A program made the position numbers and the translations under genes. A stretch of 32,703 nt of DNA from Hydrogenophilales bacterium RIFOXYD1_FULL_62_11 (GTDB lineage Bacteria > Pseudomonadota > Gammaproteobacteria > Burkholderiales > Thiobacillaceae): the NCBI GenBank assembly GCA_001802655.1, contig MGZO01000073.1:28818-61520 (forward strand). The letters are read 5' to 3'. Positions 6,565 through 14,551 of this stretch are shown one piece after another (positions within the stretch are counted from its first letter, which is position 1; every line of letters begins with the position of its first letter). The notes beneath the pieces are model-generated. The model was not told the DNA's origin. It worked only from the letters and a program-made list of their open reading frames with translations, and made no database searches.

Positions 6565-6669
6565 CAGACGGTGTTTCACCGTCCCCCGCTTCTCCTCCCT
6601 GAGCGGGGTGCCTTAACCCTTAAGGCATCTTTTGGCCCCGATCCTTCGTGTGATCGGGGCTTTCTTTTT
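6565..6669 (+). ncRNA. candidate trans-acting small RNA between hemB and engB
   Basis: Four consecutive stems are visible: GACGGTG-TTT-CACCGTC (6567-6583); CCCCGCT, 11-base loop, AGCGGGG (6584-6608); TGCCTTAA-CCC-TTAAGGCA (6609-6627); and a 9-bp terminator stem GCCCCGATC / GATCGGGGC (6635-6660) followed by TTTCTTTTT. The loop of stem 2 carries TCTCCTCCC, complementary to Shine-Dalgarno sequences. No plus-strand protein gene ends here, so the terminator must serve an RNA. Its 3' half is antisense to the end of engB. Enterobacterial Spot 42 and pseudomonad ErsA also lie beside engB, so this is a recurrent position for small RNAs. Both ends are estimates; the minus strand shows no T-run after these stems. 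Confidence 0.6.
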
Positions 6670-7318
6670 GTTGGGCGTCCGATTCGATCAGGGATTCAGT
6701 CGATTGCGGCTTCCCCTGTTGAGCCTGGACGAACCAGCCTTCAAGCAAGTCCGTCGCATCCTCCGCCCCCAGGCGCGACAAGCTGGAAAACAGCTGAACC
6801 GAAACGTTGTCGAACGTTGCGAGGGCTTGCTTGACGTTGCGCAGCGTCAACACCTTCTCGCTATTCGATAACTTGTCCGCTTTCGACAGCAGGATGTGTA
6901 CTGGTTTGCCCGTTGGGGTGAACCAGTCGAGCATTTGGCGATCCAGCGGGGTGAGCGGGTGGCGTGCGTCCATGATCAGTACCATTCCGGCCAGTGCGTC
7001 GCGTTCCTGCAGGTAACGCGACAGCAAGCCTTCCCATTTTGCCTTGACTGCGGGCGGCACTTTCGCATAACCGTACCCCGGCAGGTCAACCAGATAGGTG
7101 TCATCATCCACCGCAAAAAAGTTGATCAGCTGGGTTCGCCCTGGTGTTTTAGATGTGTAGGCTAGACGGTTGATTCTGGTTAACAGATTGATTGCGCTGG
7201 ACTTTCCAGCGTTTGAGCGCCCGGCAAACGCAATTTCGGCGCGGCTGTAAGGCAGGTCACGCAGTTGGGCGACCGAGGTGTGGAATTGAGCACGATTGAG
7301 CACAGGCTTGGCAGTCAT
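6620..7318 (-). CDS. engB: ribosome biogenesis GTP-binding protein EngB (YsxC)
   Basis: EngB is a small GTPase needed for assembly of the 50S subunit. The 232-residue protein has the P-loop GRSNAGKSS (33-41), switch region SKTPGRTQ (56-63), G3 motif DLPGYGYAK (78-86) and the base-recognition motif LSKADKLS (144-151). The ATG at 7318 was chosen because it gives the family N-terminus; a longer frame to 7453 would run into the cytochrome c4 gene. The C-terminal 30 residues form a polar tail (from QQGKPQSTESL onward) longer than in most EngB proteins, and the last 17 codons are overlapped on the other strand by the terminator and third stem of the candidate small RNA. The gene is divergent from cytochrome c4. 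Confidence 0.95.
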   Translation of the reverse strand: MTAKPVLNRAQFHTSVAQLRDLPYSRAEIAFAGRSNAGKSSAINLLTRINRLAYTSKTPGRTQLINFFAVDDDTYLVDLPGYGYAKVPPAVKAKWEGLLSRYLQERDALAGMVLIMDARHPLTPLDRQMLDWFTPTGKPVHILLSKADKLSNSEKVLTLRNVKQALATFDNVSVQLFSSLSRLGAEDATDLLEGWFVQAQQGKPQSTESLIESDAQQKESPDHTKDRGQKMP

Positions 7319-7392
7319 ATTAGTTGCCGCTAAACTACCCGCTTCACCAAATTTTGCAATCCCCTGGTTTTGCAAGCTTTCAGGAGCTCTAG

Positions 7393-8019
7393 ATGAAATT
7401 CGTCGTCTCTTTGGTTGCCGCTTTGGCCGCCACTTCTGCTTTTGCCAACGCACCTGCTGCCACTCCGGCCAGCAAAGGCGACCCCAAGGCGGCAGAATCC
7501 ATCGTAAATCAGGTATGCGCGGCTTGCCACGCAGTCGACGGCAATAGCGTTGCCGCTGCCAACCCCAAGCTTGCGGGGCTGAATGCGGAGTACATCAACA
7601 AGCAGTTGAACGAGTTCAAATCGGGCGCCCGTAAAAACGCCATCATGTCGGGCATGGTCGCGAACCTGACACCGCAAGACATGTTGAACCTGAGCGCTTA
7701 TTACAGCGCGCAGCAACCCAAGCCCGCCACGTCCAAAGATCAGGCGCTGGCTCTGCAAGGTCAGAAAATCTTTCGCGGCGGCGTGATGGGTGCCGGCGTG
7801 CCGGCGTGTGCTTCGTGCCATGGCCCGCAGGGCAAGGGCATTCCCGCCCAGTTCCCACGTCTGGCTGGTCAGCACAGTGATTACATCTATGCCCAGCTGA
7901 ATGCGTTCCGCGTCGAGGCACGTGCAAATGACGCAGCCAAGATGATGCGCACCATCGCCGCCAAGATGACGGATGCTGATATGAAGGCCGTTGCTTCTTA
8001 TATTCAGGGTCTGCGTTGA
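7393..8019 (+). CDS. diheme cytochrome c4
   Basis: The 208-residue precursor has a signal peptide (MKFVVSLVAALAATSAFA) and two CxxCH haem sites, CAACH at 42-46 and CASCH at 139-143, each opening a class I cytochrome c domain of about 90 residues. Axial methionines are likely those in NAIMSGMVANL and AAKMMRTIAAKM. Cytochrome c4 is a periplasmic electron carrier that usually feeds terminal oxidases. The start has a strong AGGAG at 7382-7386. Internal duplication is evident: PKLAGLNAEYINKQLNEF and PRLAGQHSDYIYAQLNAF are equivalent. The gene ends in its own terminator before the cytochrome c assembly genes that mature this class of protein. Confidence 0.95.
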   Translation: MKFVVSLVAALAATSAFANAPAATPASKGDPKAAESIVNQVCAACHAVDGNSVAAANPKLAGLNAEYINKQLNEFKSGARKNAIMSGMVANLTPQDMLNLSAYYSAQQPKPATSKDQALALQGQKIFRGGVMGAGVPACASCHGPQGKGIPAQFPRLAGQHSDYIYAQLNAFRVEARANDAAKMMRTIAAKMTDADMKAVASYIQGLR

Positions 8020-8062
8020 ACCGATTGACCTTGATTGTGTCCACTCAGTCTTGAGTCTGTTC

Positions 8063-8088
8063 AAAGGGTGACGCAAGTCACCCTTTTT
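8063..8088 (+). terminator. intrinsic terminator after cytochrome c4
   Basis: AAAGGGTGAC (8063-8072), GCAA tetraloop, GTCACCCTTT (8077-8086) and a T-run to 8088. The stem is perfect over 10 bp. It separates the cytochrome c4 transcript from ccsB, which starts 30 bases later and must use readthrough or a promoter within this short gap. Confidence 0.9.
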
Positions 8089-8118
8089 ACTTGTGCCCTC
8101 TGGGGAAATGTCGAGCAA

Positions 8119-10131
8119 ATGAATACCGTCCCCCACTCCTTCGGCCGATCCGTGTTCGAATTGATGAGCTCGATGCGCTTTGCCATCAGCTTGCTGTCCA
8201 TCCTTGCGGTCGCATCGATTGTGGGCACGGTGTTGAAACAAGCCGAGCCATACGGCAACTATCTCATTCAGTTCGGTCCTTTCTGGTTTGATGTGTTTGA
8301 GAAGTTGGGGCTGTACGACGTTTATCATGCCGCCTGGTTTTTGCTAATCTTGACCTTTCTGGTTGCCTCGACCAGCGTCTGCATCAGCCGCAACGCGCCG
8401 AACTTCGTGCGCGAAATGAAAAGCTTTCGCGAGCACGTCAGCGAGCAGTCTCTCAAAGCGTTCAAACACAAGCACGAAGCTGCAACCGAACATACGCCCG
8501 AGGCGCTTGCCGCCAGTGCGCAACGCTATCTCGAAGGTCAGGGCTACAAGGTCAAGAACCTGCCGCGTGAAAACGGCGTGTTGCTTGCCGCCAAGGCGGG
8601 CAGCTGGAACCGCTTGGGCTATCTGCTGGCGCACTCGGCCATTGTGCTGATCTGCATTGGTGGTCTGATGGATGGCAATCTGGTGTTCAAGGTACAGCAG
8701 TCGCTCGGCTACAAAAAAATCGAGACGCGTGACATCCCGCAAAGCCAGGTACCAGCGATTTCGCGCCTGAGCCCGTCCAATCCCTCGTTTCGTGGCAGCG
8801 TGCAGATCCCCGAAGGATCCAGCGCCGATGTCGCGTTTCTCAATGTTGCCGACGGCTATCTGGTGCAGGAGCTGCCTTTCACGGTGGGGCTGAAAAAATT
8901 CCGCATCGAGCACTACACCACCGGCCAGCCGAAAAGCTTCGAGAGCGATATCGAGCTGTTCGACAAGTCCGGCAAGAAGATCAAGGAAGCCACCATCGCC
9001 GTCAATCACCCGCTGGTGTTTGACGGCGTGGCGATTTACCAGGCCAGCTTTGCCGATGGCGGCACGCGCATGACGCTGCGCGGCTGGAATTTGTTCTCGC
9101 CGACAGCTTCATCGTTCCCCGTCGAGGGCGTGGTCCAGCAAAACACCACGCTCACCAGCGAGGCGGGTGAATACACCCTGGAGTTCACCGACTTCCGCCC
9201 ATTCAACATCGAGAACATGGGCGGCGACATTGCGCCTGCCGGCGACACCATGGGCGTGTTCGGCGGCAGTTCGGTGAGTGACAACAAACACCTGCGCAAC
9301 GTCGGTCCGAGTTTCCAGTTCAAGCTGCGCGATGCGCGGGGCCAGGCGCGCGAGTTCAGCAATTACATGTTGCCATTGGAGCTGAATAGCCGCTGGTACA
9401 TGATGTCGGGCGTGCGCGAATCGCCCAATGAAGCCTTTCGCTACATGCGCATGCCACTCGATGCCGAGGGCAATATCGACAGCTTCATGCGGCTGCGCGG
9501 CGCGCTGCTGAATGCCGAGCTGCGACCTGAAATCGCCGCCCGCTTCGCCCGTCAGGCACTGCCACAAAATGCCTGGGGCACCGAGATTGAAGACAAGCTG
9601 AAATTCAGCGCAACGCAAATGCTGACGCTGTTTGCGGAGGGCGGATTTCAGTCGCTGGGACGATTTATCGAGGAAAAAGTCCCGGAGGCGGAACGCGACA
9701 AGGCGGCCAGCACCTATCTGCGTATCATCGAATTGGCCGCGTTCGAGGCTTTGCAAGTCGCCAATCAACAGGCCGGACTGCCTGCGCCGTCCACCGATGA
9801 CGTCACCGGTTGGCTGGTGCGCGATACGCTCAACAGCATCAGCGATATGTTCATCTATGGTGCACCGATCTATCTGCAACTTATGCAATACGACGAAGTC
9901 AAAGCCAGCGGTCTGCAACTGACCCGTTCGCCCGGGCAAAATGTGGTCTATTTCGGTTCATTATTGCTGACGCTCGGCGTGTTCTTCATGCTTTACGTGC
10001 GCGAGCGCCGGGTATGGTTGCGCATCAGGCCGGGCAGCGCGCTGCTGGCGATGTCGTCGGCCAAACAGACTATCGACTTTGAAAAAGAATTCACCCAGCA
10101 TGCACACTCGCTCGACACGCTTGCCAAATAA
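8119..10131 (+). CDS. ccsB: cytochrome c biogenesis protein ResB/CcsB (system II)
   Basis: This 670-residue membrane protein is the ResB/Ccs1 half of the system II haem ligation complex, which carries haem to the periplasm and attaches it to CxxCH sites together with CcsA. Three membrane segments occur early (MRFAISLLSILAVASIVGTVL; AAWFLLILTFLVASTSVCIS; LGYLLAHSAIVLICIGGLM) and a fourth near the C-terminus (VVYFGSLLLTLGVFFMLYV), with a large periplasmic domain between them containing VNHPLVFDGVAIYQASF, a family signature. The ATG at 8119 was chosen because the upstream extension overlaps the terminator of cytochrome c4 and lacks family similarity; its Shine-Dalgarno sequence is poor. It is followed by ccsA after 33 bases. 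Confidence 0.95.
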   Translation: MNTVPHSFGRSVFELMSSMRFAISLLSILAVASIVGTVLKQAEPYGNYLIQFGPFWFDVFEKLGLYDVYHAAWFLLILTFLVASTSVCISRNAPNFVREMKSFREHVSEQSLKAFKHKHEAATEHTPEALAASAQRYLEGQGYKVKNLPRENGVLLAAKAGSWNRLGYLLAHSAIVLICIGGLMDGNLVFKVQQSLGYKKIETRDIPQSQVPAISRLSPSNPSFRGSVQIPEGSSADVAFLNVADGYLVQELPFTVGLKKFRIEHYTTGQPKSFESDIELFDKSGKKIKEATIAVNHPLVFDGVAIYQASFADGGTRMTLRGWNLFSPTASSFPVEGVVQQNTTLTSEAGEYTLEFTDFRPFNIENMGGDIAPAGDTMGVFGGSSVSDNKHLRNVGPSFQFKLRDARGQAREFSNYMLPLELNSRWYMMSGVRESPNEAFRYMRMPLDAEGNIDSFMRLRGALLNAELRPEIAARFARQALPQNAWGTEIEDKLKFSATQMLTLFAEGGFQSLGRFIEEKVPEAERDKAASTYLRIIELAAFEALQVANQQAGLPAPSTDDVTGWLVRDTLNSISDMFIYGAPIYLQLMQYDEVKASGLQLTRSPGQNVVYFGSLLLTLGVFFMLYVRERRVWLRIRPGSALLAMSSAKQTIDFEKEFTQHAHSLDTLAK

Positions 10132-10164
10132 ACAGCCGCTTGTGAAGCACTCCGGAGATACCCA

Positions 10165-11304
10165 ATGGAACTCGCCCTAAACCAACCCGCCCCGCTGTTC
10201 AAACGCTTGTCATGGTTCGACTGGCTGTTTGCCGCCATTGTTGCAGCAGGCGCCCTGTTTGCCCTGTCGCGGTTTGGCGATTTCATGGACATCTATGAAA
10301 AAGCCATTCTGCTGGCAGCGATTCCCGCGCTGGCAGCATTTGGCTGGTTCTGGAAACCGTTTCGACAGCTGTTCATCGGGGTGGGGATCATCAGCCTGTT
10401 TGCGATCAGCCAGTATCAGGGAGATCTCGGGCGAATGGAGCTTGCGTTCTTCCTCAAGTACCTGATTTCCAGCCAGGCCGCGATCATGTGGATGTGCGCG
10501 CTGTTCGGACTGGCCACGGTGGCCTACTGGGCGGGTTTGCTGGCGCGTTCCGAGTTCCTGATGAAAACCGGCAGCACCCTGAGCTGGGCCGCCATCACGC
10601 TGGGCTTTGTCGGCCTGATGGTGCGCTGGTACGAATCCTATCTGATTGGTGCCGATGTAGGCCACATTCCGGTATCCAATCTGTATGAAGTGTTCGTGCT
10701 GTTCTGCCTCATCACCGCGATGATGTACCTGTATTACGAAGCGCGTTACCAGACCCGCCAGATGGGGGCTTTCGTGCTGCTGGTGATTTCCGCAGCGGTC
10801 GGCTTCATCCTCTGGTATACCTTTGACCGGGGCGCGCATGAAATCCAGCCGCTGGTGCCTGCACTTAAATCCTGGTGGATGAAGCTGCATGTGCCCGCCA
10901 ACTTCATCGGCTACGGGTCATTTTCGCTGTCCGCCATGCTCGGCGTCGGCTATCTGCTGGCCGATCGCGGCATCCTCGCCAGCCGGCTGCCCAAGCTCGA
11001 AATCATCGATGACATGATGTACAAGGCCATTGCCATTGGTTTTGCCTTTTTCACCATCGCGACGATTCTCGGCGCAATGTGGGCGGCCGAAGCCTGGGGG
11101 GGGTACTGGAGCTGGGACCCGAAAGAAACCTGGGCGCTGATCGTGTGGCTGAACTACGCGGCCTGGCTGCATATCCGGCTGGTCAAGGGGTTGCGCGGAC
11201 CCATGCTGGCGTGGTGGGCGGTGGTCGGTCTGTTCGTCACCACCTTTGCGTTTCTGGGCGTAAACATGTTTTTGTCGGGCCTGCATTCCTACGGTGAGTT
11301 GTAG
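10165..11304 (+). CDS. ccsA: cytochrome c biogenesis protein CcsA/ResC (system II)
   Basis: CcsA is the haem-handling partner of ResB. The 379-residue polytopic protein contains the tryptophan-rich WWD signature at 311-328 (WGGYWSWDPKETWALIVW), which binds haem in the periplasm, and conserved histidines in HVPANFIGYGSF and near the C-terminus (GLHSYGEL). About eight to ten hydrophobic segments are visible, including an extra N-terminal group compared with short ResC proteins. A CGGAG sequence precedes the ATG by 8 bases. It is co-directional with ccsB and with the TlpA-like gene 65 bases downstream, forming a cytochrome c maturation unit. Confidence 0.95.
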   Translation: MELALNQPAPLFKRLSWFDWLFAAIVAAGALFALSRFGDFMDIYEKAILLAAIPALAAFGWFWKPFRQLFIGVGIISLFAISQYQGDLGRMELAFFLKYLISSQAAIMWMCALFGLATVAYWAGLLARSEFLMKTGSTLSWAAITLGFVGLMVRWYESYLIGADVGHIPVSNLYEVFVLFCLITAMMYLYYEARYQTRQMGAFVLLVISAAVGFILWYTFDRGAHEIQPLVPALKSWWMKLHVPANFIGYGSFSLSAMLGVGYLLADRGILASRLPKLEIIDDMMYKAIAIGFAFFTIATILGAMWAAEAWGGYWSWDPKETWALIVWLNYAAWLHIRLVKGLRGPMLAWWAVVGLFVTTFAFLGVNMFLSGLHSYGEL

Positions 11305-11369
11305 GCCGGGCAGGTTCACCGGACGCACGATTGGACTTGGCTGAAGTTTGCCCGGCACGGCATGATGCC

Positions 11370-11897
<528 letters not shown>

Positions 11898-11968
11898 ATT
11901 CGGAACATAGATGCGATTTGGCGTCAATATCTGGACAATTCACCCCTATCTACGGCAAACTCGCCGCC

Positions 11969-12499
11969 ATGACGACTAAACGAACCGGCCGCGTTGCGAC
12001 CAAATCGGCCCCCAGTCTGCATCCGCATGTCCTGGTTATGCACGGGCCCAACCTGAATTTGTTGGGTAGTCGCGAACCCGCGCATTACGGGCTCGCCACG
12101 CTGGACGACATTAATCGTGCACTGGCCGGTCGCGGGGATGCGGTCAGTGCGTTTATCGAAACCTTTCAGCACAACCACGAAGGTGCGCTGGTCGACCGGA
12201 TCCACCAGGCCAGCCGAGATCATGTTGATTTTATCGTGATCAACCCGGCAGCTTATACCCACACCAGCGTGGCAATCCGCGATGCGCTGGCAGCGGTCGC
12301 CATTCCTTTCGTCGAAGTGCACCTATCCAATATTTACGCACGCGAACCATTCCGCCACCACTCGTATTTGTCCGACCTCGCGGTCGGCGTAGTGTCCGGT
12401 CTGGGCGCGTACGGTTACGAACTGGCGCTGGAATATGCGCTGCATCACCTTCAAAACAGGACGCCTCATGGATCTCAGAAAACTGAAAAAGCTCATTGA
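11969..12499 (+). CDS. aroQ: type II 3-dehydroquinate dehydratase
   Basis: AroQ removes water from 3-dehydroquinate to give 3-dehydroshikimate in the shikimate pathway. Family motifs are all present: VMHGPNLNLLGSREP near the N-terminus, FQHNHEGALVDRIH, INPAAYTHTSVAIRDAL and VEVHLSNIYAREPFRHHS; His in the last segment is the usual general acid partner of the tyrosine just after the first motif. The ATG at 11969 gives 176 residues, with about 20 extra basic residues before the fold (TTKRTGRVATKSAPSLHPH); a TTG at 11918 in frame would be longer still. The 3' end overlaps the start of accB by 32 bases, so the two are probably translated together. Confidence 0.93.
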   Translation: MTTKRTGRVATKSAPSLHPHVLVMHGPNLNLLGSREPAHYGLATLDDINRALAGRGDAVSAFIETFQHNHEGALVDRIHQASRDHVDFIVINPAAYTHTSVAIRDALAAVAIPFVEVHLSNIYAREPFRHHSYLSDLAVGVVSGLGAYGYELALEYALHHLQNRTPHGSQKTEKAH

Positions 12500-12920
12500 C
12501 CTGGTGGAAGCTTCCGGCATTGCCGAGCTTGAAATCACCGAGGGCGAAGAAAAAGTCCGTATTGCAAAAAGCATTGCGGGCGCGCCGATGATGATGCATG
12601 CGCCGCAGCAGATGATGATGCATGCGCCCGTGCCCGCGGCACCGGTCGTGGCGCTCGCGGCGCCGGCGGAAGACGCATTGCCTGAAGGTCATGTCGTGCG
12701 CTCGCCGATGGTCGGAACGTTCTATCGCGCGCCCGCACCAGGTGCCAAAAACTTTGCCGAAGTGGGGCAGAGCGTGAGTGCCGGGGATACGCTGTGCCTC
12801 ATCGAGGCGATGAAGCTGCTGAACGAAATCGAAACTGACGAGAGTGGCGTCATCAAGGCCATCCTGGTCGAGAATGGCCAGCCGGTGGAATACGGCGAAC
12901 CGCTGTTTATTATTGGGTAA
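12468..12920 (+). CDS. accB: biotin carboxyl carrier protein of acetyl-CoA carboxylase
   Basis: AccB carries biotin between the biotin carboxylase and carboxyltransferase parts of acetyl-CoA carboxylase, the committed step of fatty acid synthesis. The 150-residue protein has the N-terminal interaction segment (MDLRKLKKLIDLVEASGIAE), a linker, and the biotinyl domain with the modified lysine in EAMKL (Lys116). The linker is odd: it holds a duplicated MMMHAP unit (PMMMHAPQQMMMHAPVPAA) encoded by an exact 17-base direct repeat at 12588-12604 and 12612-12628, then an Ala/Pro-rich stretch. The ATG at 12468 has AGGA a few bases before it, inside the end of aroQ. Confidence 0.96.
   Translation: MDLRKLKKLIDLVEASGIAELEITEGEEKVRIAKSIAGAPMMMHAPQQMMMHAPVPAAPVVALAAPAEDALPEGHVVRSPMVGTFYRAPAPGAKNFAEVGQSVSAGDTLCLIEAMKLLNEIETDESGVIKAILVENGQPVEYGEPLFIIG
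12588..12628 (+). repeat. 17-base direct repeat in the accB linker
   Basis: ATGATGATGCATGCGCC occurs at 12588-12604 and again at 12612-12628, separated by 7 bases. It encodes the two Met-Met-Met-His-Ala-Pro units and probably arose by slippage. Confidence 0.85.
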
Positions 12921-12940
12921 GGCAACAGGCGTCAGGAGCC

Positions 12941-12954
12941 AGGCGCTAGCGCCT
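12941..12954. repeat. 14-bp palindrome between accB and accC
   Basis: AGGCGCTAGCGCCT is a perfect palindrome 20 bases after accB, preceded by CAGGCGTCAGGAGCCAGG, which resembles the CAGG-rich repeats elsewhere in this window. No T-run follows, so it is not a standard terminator. Confidence 0.5.
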
Positions 12955-12994
12955 TAACCTTTCTTCCTCATCCTTCACCGAGTGTCACGTCACC

Positions 12995-13123
12995 ATGTTT
13001 GAAAAAAATCTTATCGCCAATCGCGGCGACCGGTTGCCGCAAGGCAGCGCAGCGACGAAGTCAAACCGCTTCGCAGCTGCAGGCTGCGTGGGTGATTCTG
13101 CTGCGAGACCCCGCCATGTTTGA
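12995..13123 (+). pseudogene. duplicated accC 5' end (12 codons) running into a 42-codon upstream frame
   Basis: The first 12 codons (MFEKNLIANRGD) copy the accC start (MFEKILIANRGE); 30 or more of 36 bases agree and most differences are synonymous. The frame then leaves accC similarity, continues for 30 codons through an 85-base insert and stops at 13121-13123, seven bases past the accC ATG. It may be a decayed remnant of a former start displaced by an insertion, or may act as a leader frame whose termination couples to accC translation. The peptide after residue 12 matches nothing recognisable. Confidence 0.6.
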
Positions 13124-14465
13124 AAAAATACTGATTGCCAATCGCGGCGAAATCGCCTTGCGTATCCAGCGTGCCTGCCGTGAAATGGGCATCAAAACGG
13201 TCGTTGTTTATTCTGAAGCGGACCGCGATGCCAAATATGTGAAGCTGGCCGACGAGTCGGTGTGCATAGGTCCGGCTGCCTCAGCGCAGAGTTATCTGCA
13301 CGTGCCGTCGATCATCGCCGCAGCCGAGGTGACCGACGCCGAGGCGATTCACCCTGGATATGGTTTCCTTTCGGAAAATGCCAATTTCGCTGAGCGTGTT
13401 GAATCGTCCGGTTTCGCTTTTATCGGCCCGCGCCCCGAAAACATCCGCCTGATGGGTGACAAGGTCACCGCCAAGCAGGCTATGGTCGCAGCAAAGGTGC
13501 CGTGCGTACCCGGCTCCGAAGGTGCGATGCCGGAGGATCCAGCTGAAATTCTTAAAACGGCCGCTCAGATTGGCTATCCCGTTATCATCAAGGCAGCAGG
13601 CGGCGGTGGCGGGCGCGGTATGCGCGTGGTGCACAGCGAGGCTGCGCTGTTGAACGCCGTGGCCATGACCAGCTCGGAAGCGCAGAGCTTCTTCGGCAAC
13701 CCCATGGTTTACATGGAGAAATTCCTGCAGACCCCGCGCCATATCGAAATCCAGATCCTCGCCGACGAGCATGGCAATGCCGTGCACCTGGGCGAACGCG
13801 ACTGCTCGATGCAGCGTCGTCATCAGAAAGTGCTGGAAGAAGCGCCTGCCCCAGGGCTTGACTCCAAGTTGCGCGACAAGATCGGCGAACGCTGCGCCGA
13901 GGCCTGCCGCAAGATCGGCTATCGTGGCGCGGGTACCTTCGAGTTCCTGTACGAAAACGGCGAGTTCTATTTCATCGAAATGAACACCCGGGTACAGGTC
14001 GAGCATCCGGTGACCGAACTCATCACCGGAATCGACATCGTGCAAATGCAGATCCGTGTGGCAGCCGGTGAAAAGCTGCCGTGGAAGCAAAAGGATATCC
14101 AGTTCAGGGGCCATGCCATCGAGTGCCGCATCAACGCCGAGCACCCGACCACTTTTGTTCCCAGTCCTGGCAAGCTGACCAACTACCATGCCCCCGGCGG
14201 TCCCGGCATCCGTGTTGATTCGCATGTCTACCACGGTTACTACGTGCCGCCGCACTACGACTCGATGATCGGCAAGCTGATTGCCTACGGTGACACGCGT
14301 GACCAGGCGATCGCGCGCATGCGTGGCGCGTTGATGGAAATGGTCGTCGAAGGCATCCATACCAACATCCCGCTGCACCAGGTTCTGATGCACGACGCTG
14401 CGTTTATCGCCGGCGGCACCAGCATTCACTACCTGGAACACAAGCTGGCGGAGGAGAAGAGCTGA
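13116..14465 (+). CDS. accC: biotin carboxylase subunit of acetyl-CoA carboxylase
   Basis: AccC carboxylates the biotin on AccB using ATP and bicarbonate. The ATG at 13116 gives 449 residues, the same length as the Escherichia coli enzyme, and the canonical start MFEKILIANRGEIALR. The ATP-grasp lid KAAGGGGGRGMR, the segment MEKFLQTPRHIEIQILAD, the ERDCSMQRRHQKVLEEAP motif, and the catalytic NTRVQVEHPVTE segment are all intact. A longer in-frame start near 12999 is rejected because the added residues are unrelated to the family. A diverged copy of its own first codons lies 121 bases upstream. It follows accB and precedes prmA. Confidence 0.97.
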   Translation: MFEKILIANRGEIALRIQRACREMGIKTVVVYSEADRDAKYVKLADESVCIGPAASAQSYLHVPSIIAAAEVTDAEAIHPGYGFLSENANFAERVESSGFAFIGPRPENIRLMGDKVTAKQAMVAAKVPCVPGSEGAMPEDPAEILKTAAQIGYPVIIKAAGGGGGRGMRVVHSEAALLNAVAMTSSEAQSFFGNPMVYMEKFLQTPRHIEIQILADEHGNAVHLGERDCSMQRRHQKVLEEAPAPGLDSKLRDKIGERCAEACRKIGYRGAGTFEFLYENGEFYFIEMNTRVQVEHPVTELITGIDIVQMQIRVAAGEKLPWKQKDIQFRGHAIECRINAEHPTTFVPSPGKLTNYHAPGGPGIRVDSHVYHGYYVPPHYDSMIGKLIAYGDTRDQAIARMRGALMEMVVEGIHTNIPLHQVLMHDAAFIAGGTSIHYLEHKLAEEKS

Positions 14466-14471
14466 TTGGCA

Positions 14472-14542
14472 AGCGGTGAACGGTGAGCCGCAAGCGGAAA
14501 TATCCGCTCACGGTTTACCGTTCACTGTTACCCCTCACCGCT
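14472..14542. repeat. GGTGAACGG-type intergenic foldback repeat between accC and prmA
   Basis: Nested inverted pairs are seen: AGCGGTGA (14472-14479) with TCACCGCT (14535-14542), GTGAACGGT (14476-14484) with ACCGTTCAC (14517-14525), and an inner stem AGCGGA-AATA-TCCGCT (14493-14508). Together they fill nearly the whole gap. No T-run follows. Confidence 0.7.
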
Positions 14543-14551
14543 CACCACCCC

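Noticed and set aside
7330..8328. 332-codon minus-strand frame opposite cytochrome c4
   Set aside because: Shadow frame; the plus-strand gene has a signal peptide, two CxxCH motifs and a strong ribosome binding site.
12999..13115. Longer N-terminus for AccC
   Set aside because: The added residues are unrelated to the family, and the ATG at 13116 gives exactly the standard length and start.
14466..14551. CRISPR-like array in the accC-prmA gap
   Set aside because: The units are short, irregular and inverted, without spacers of constant length.
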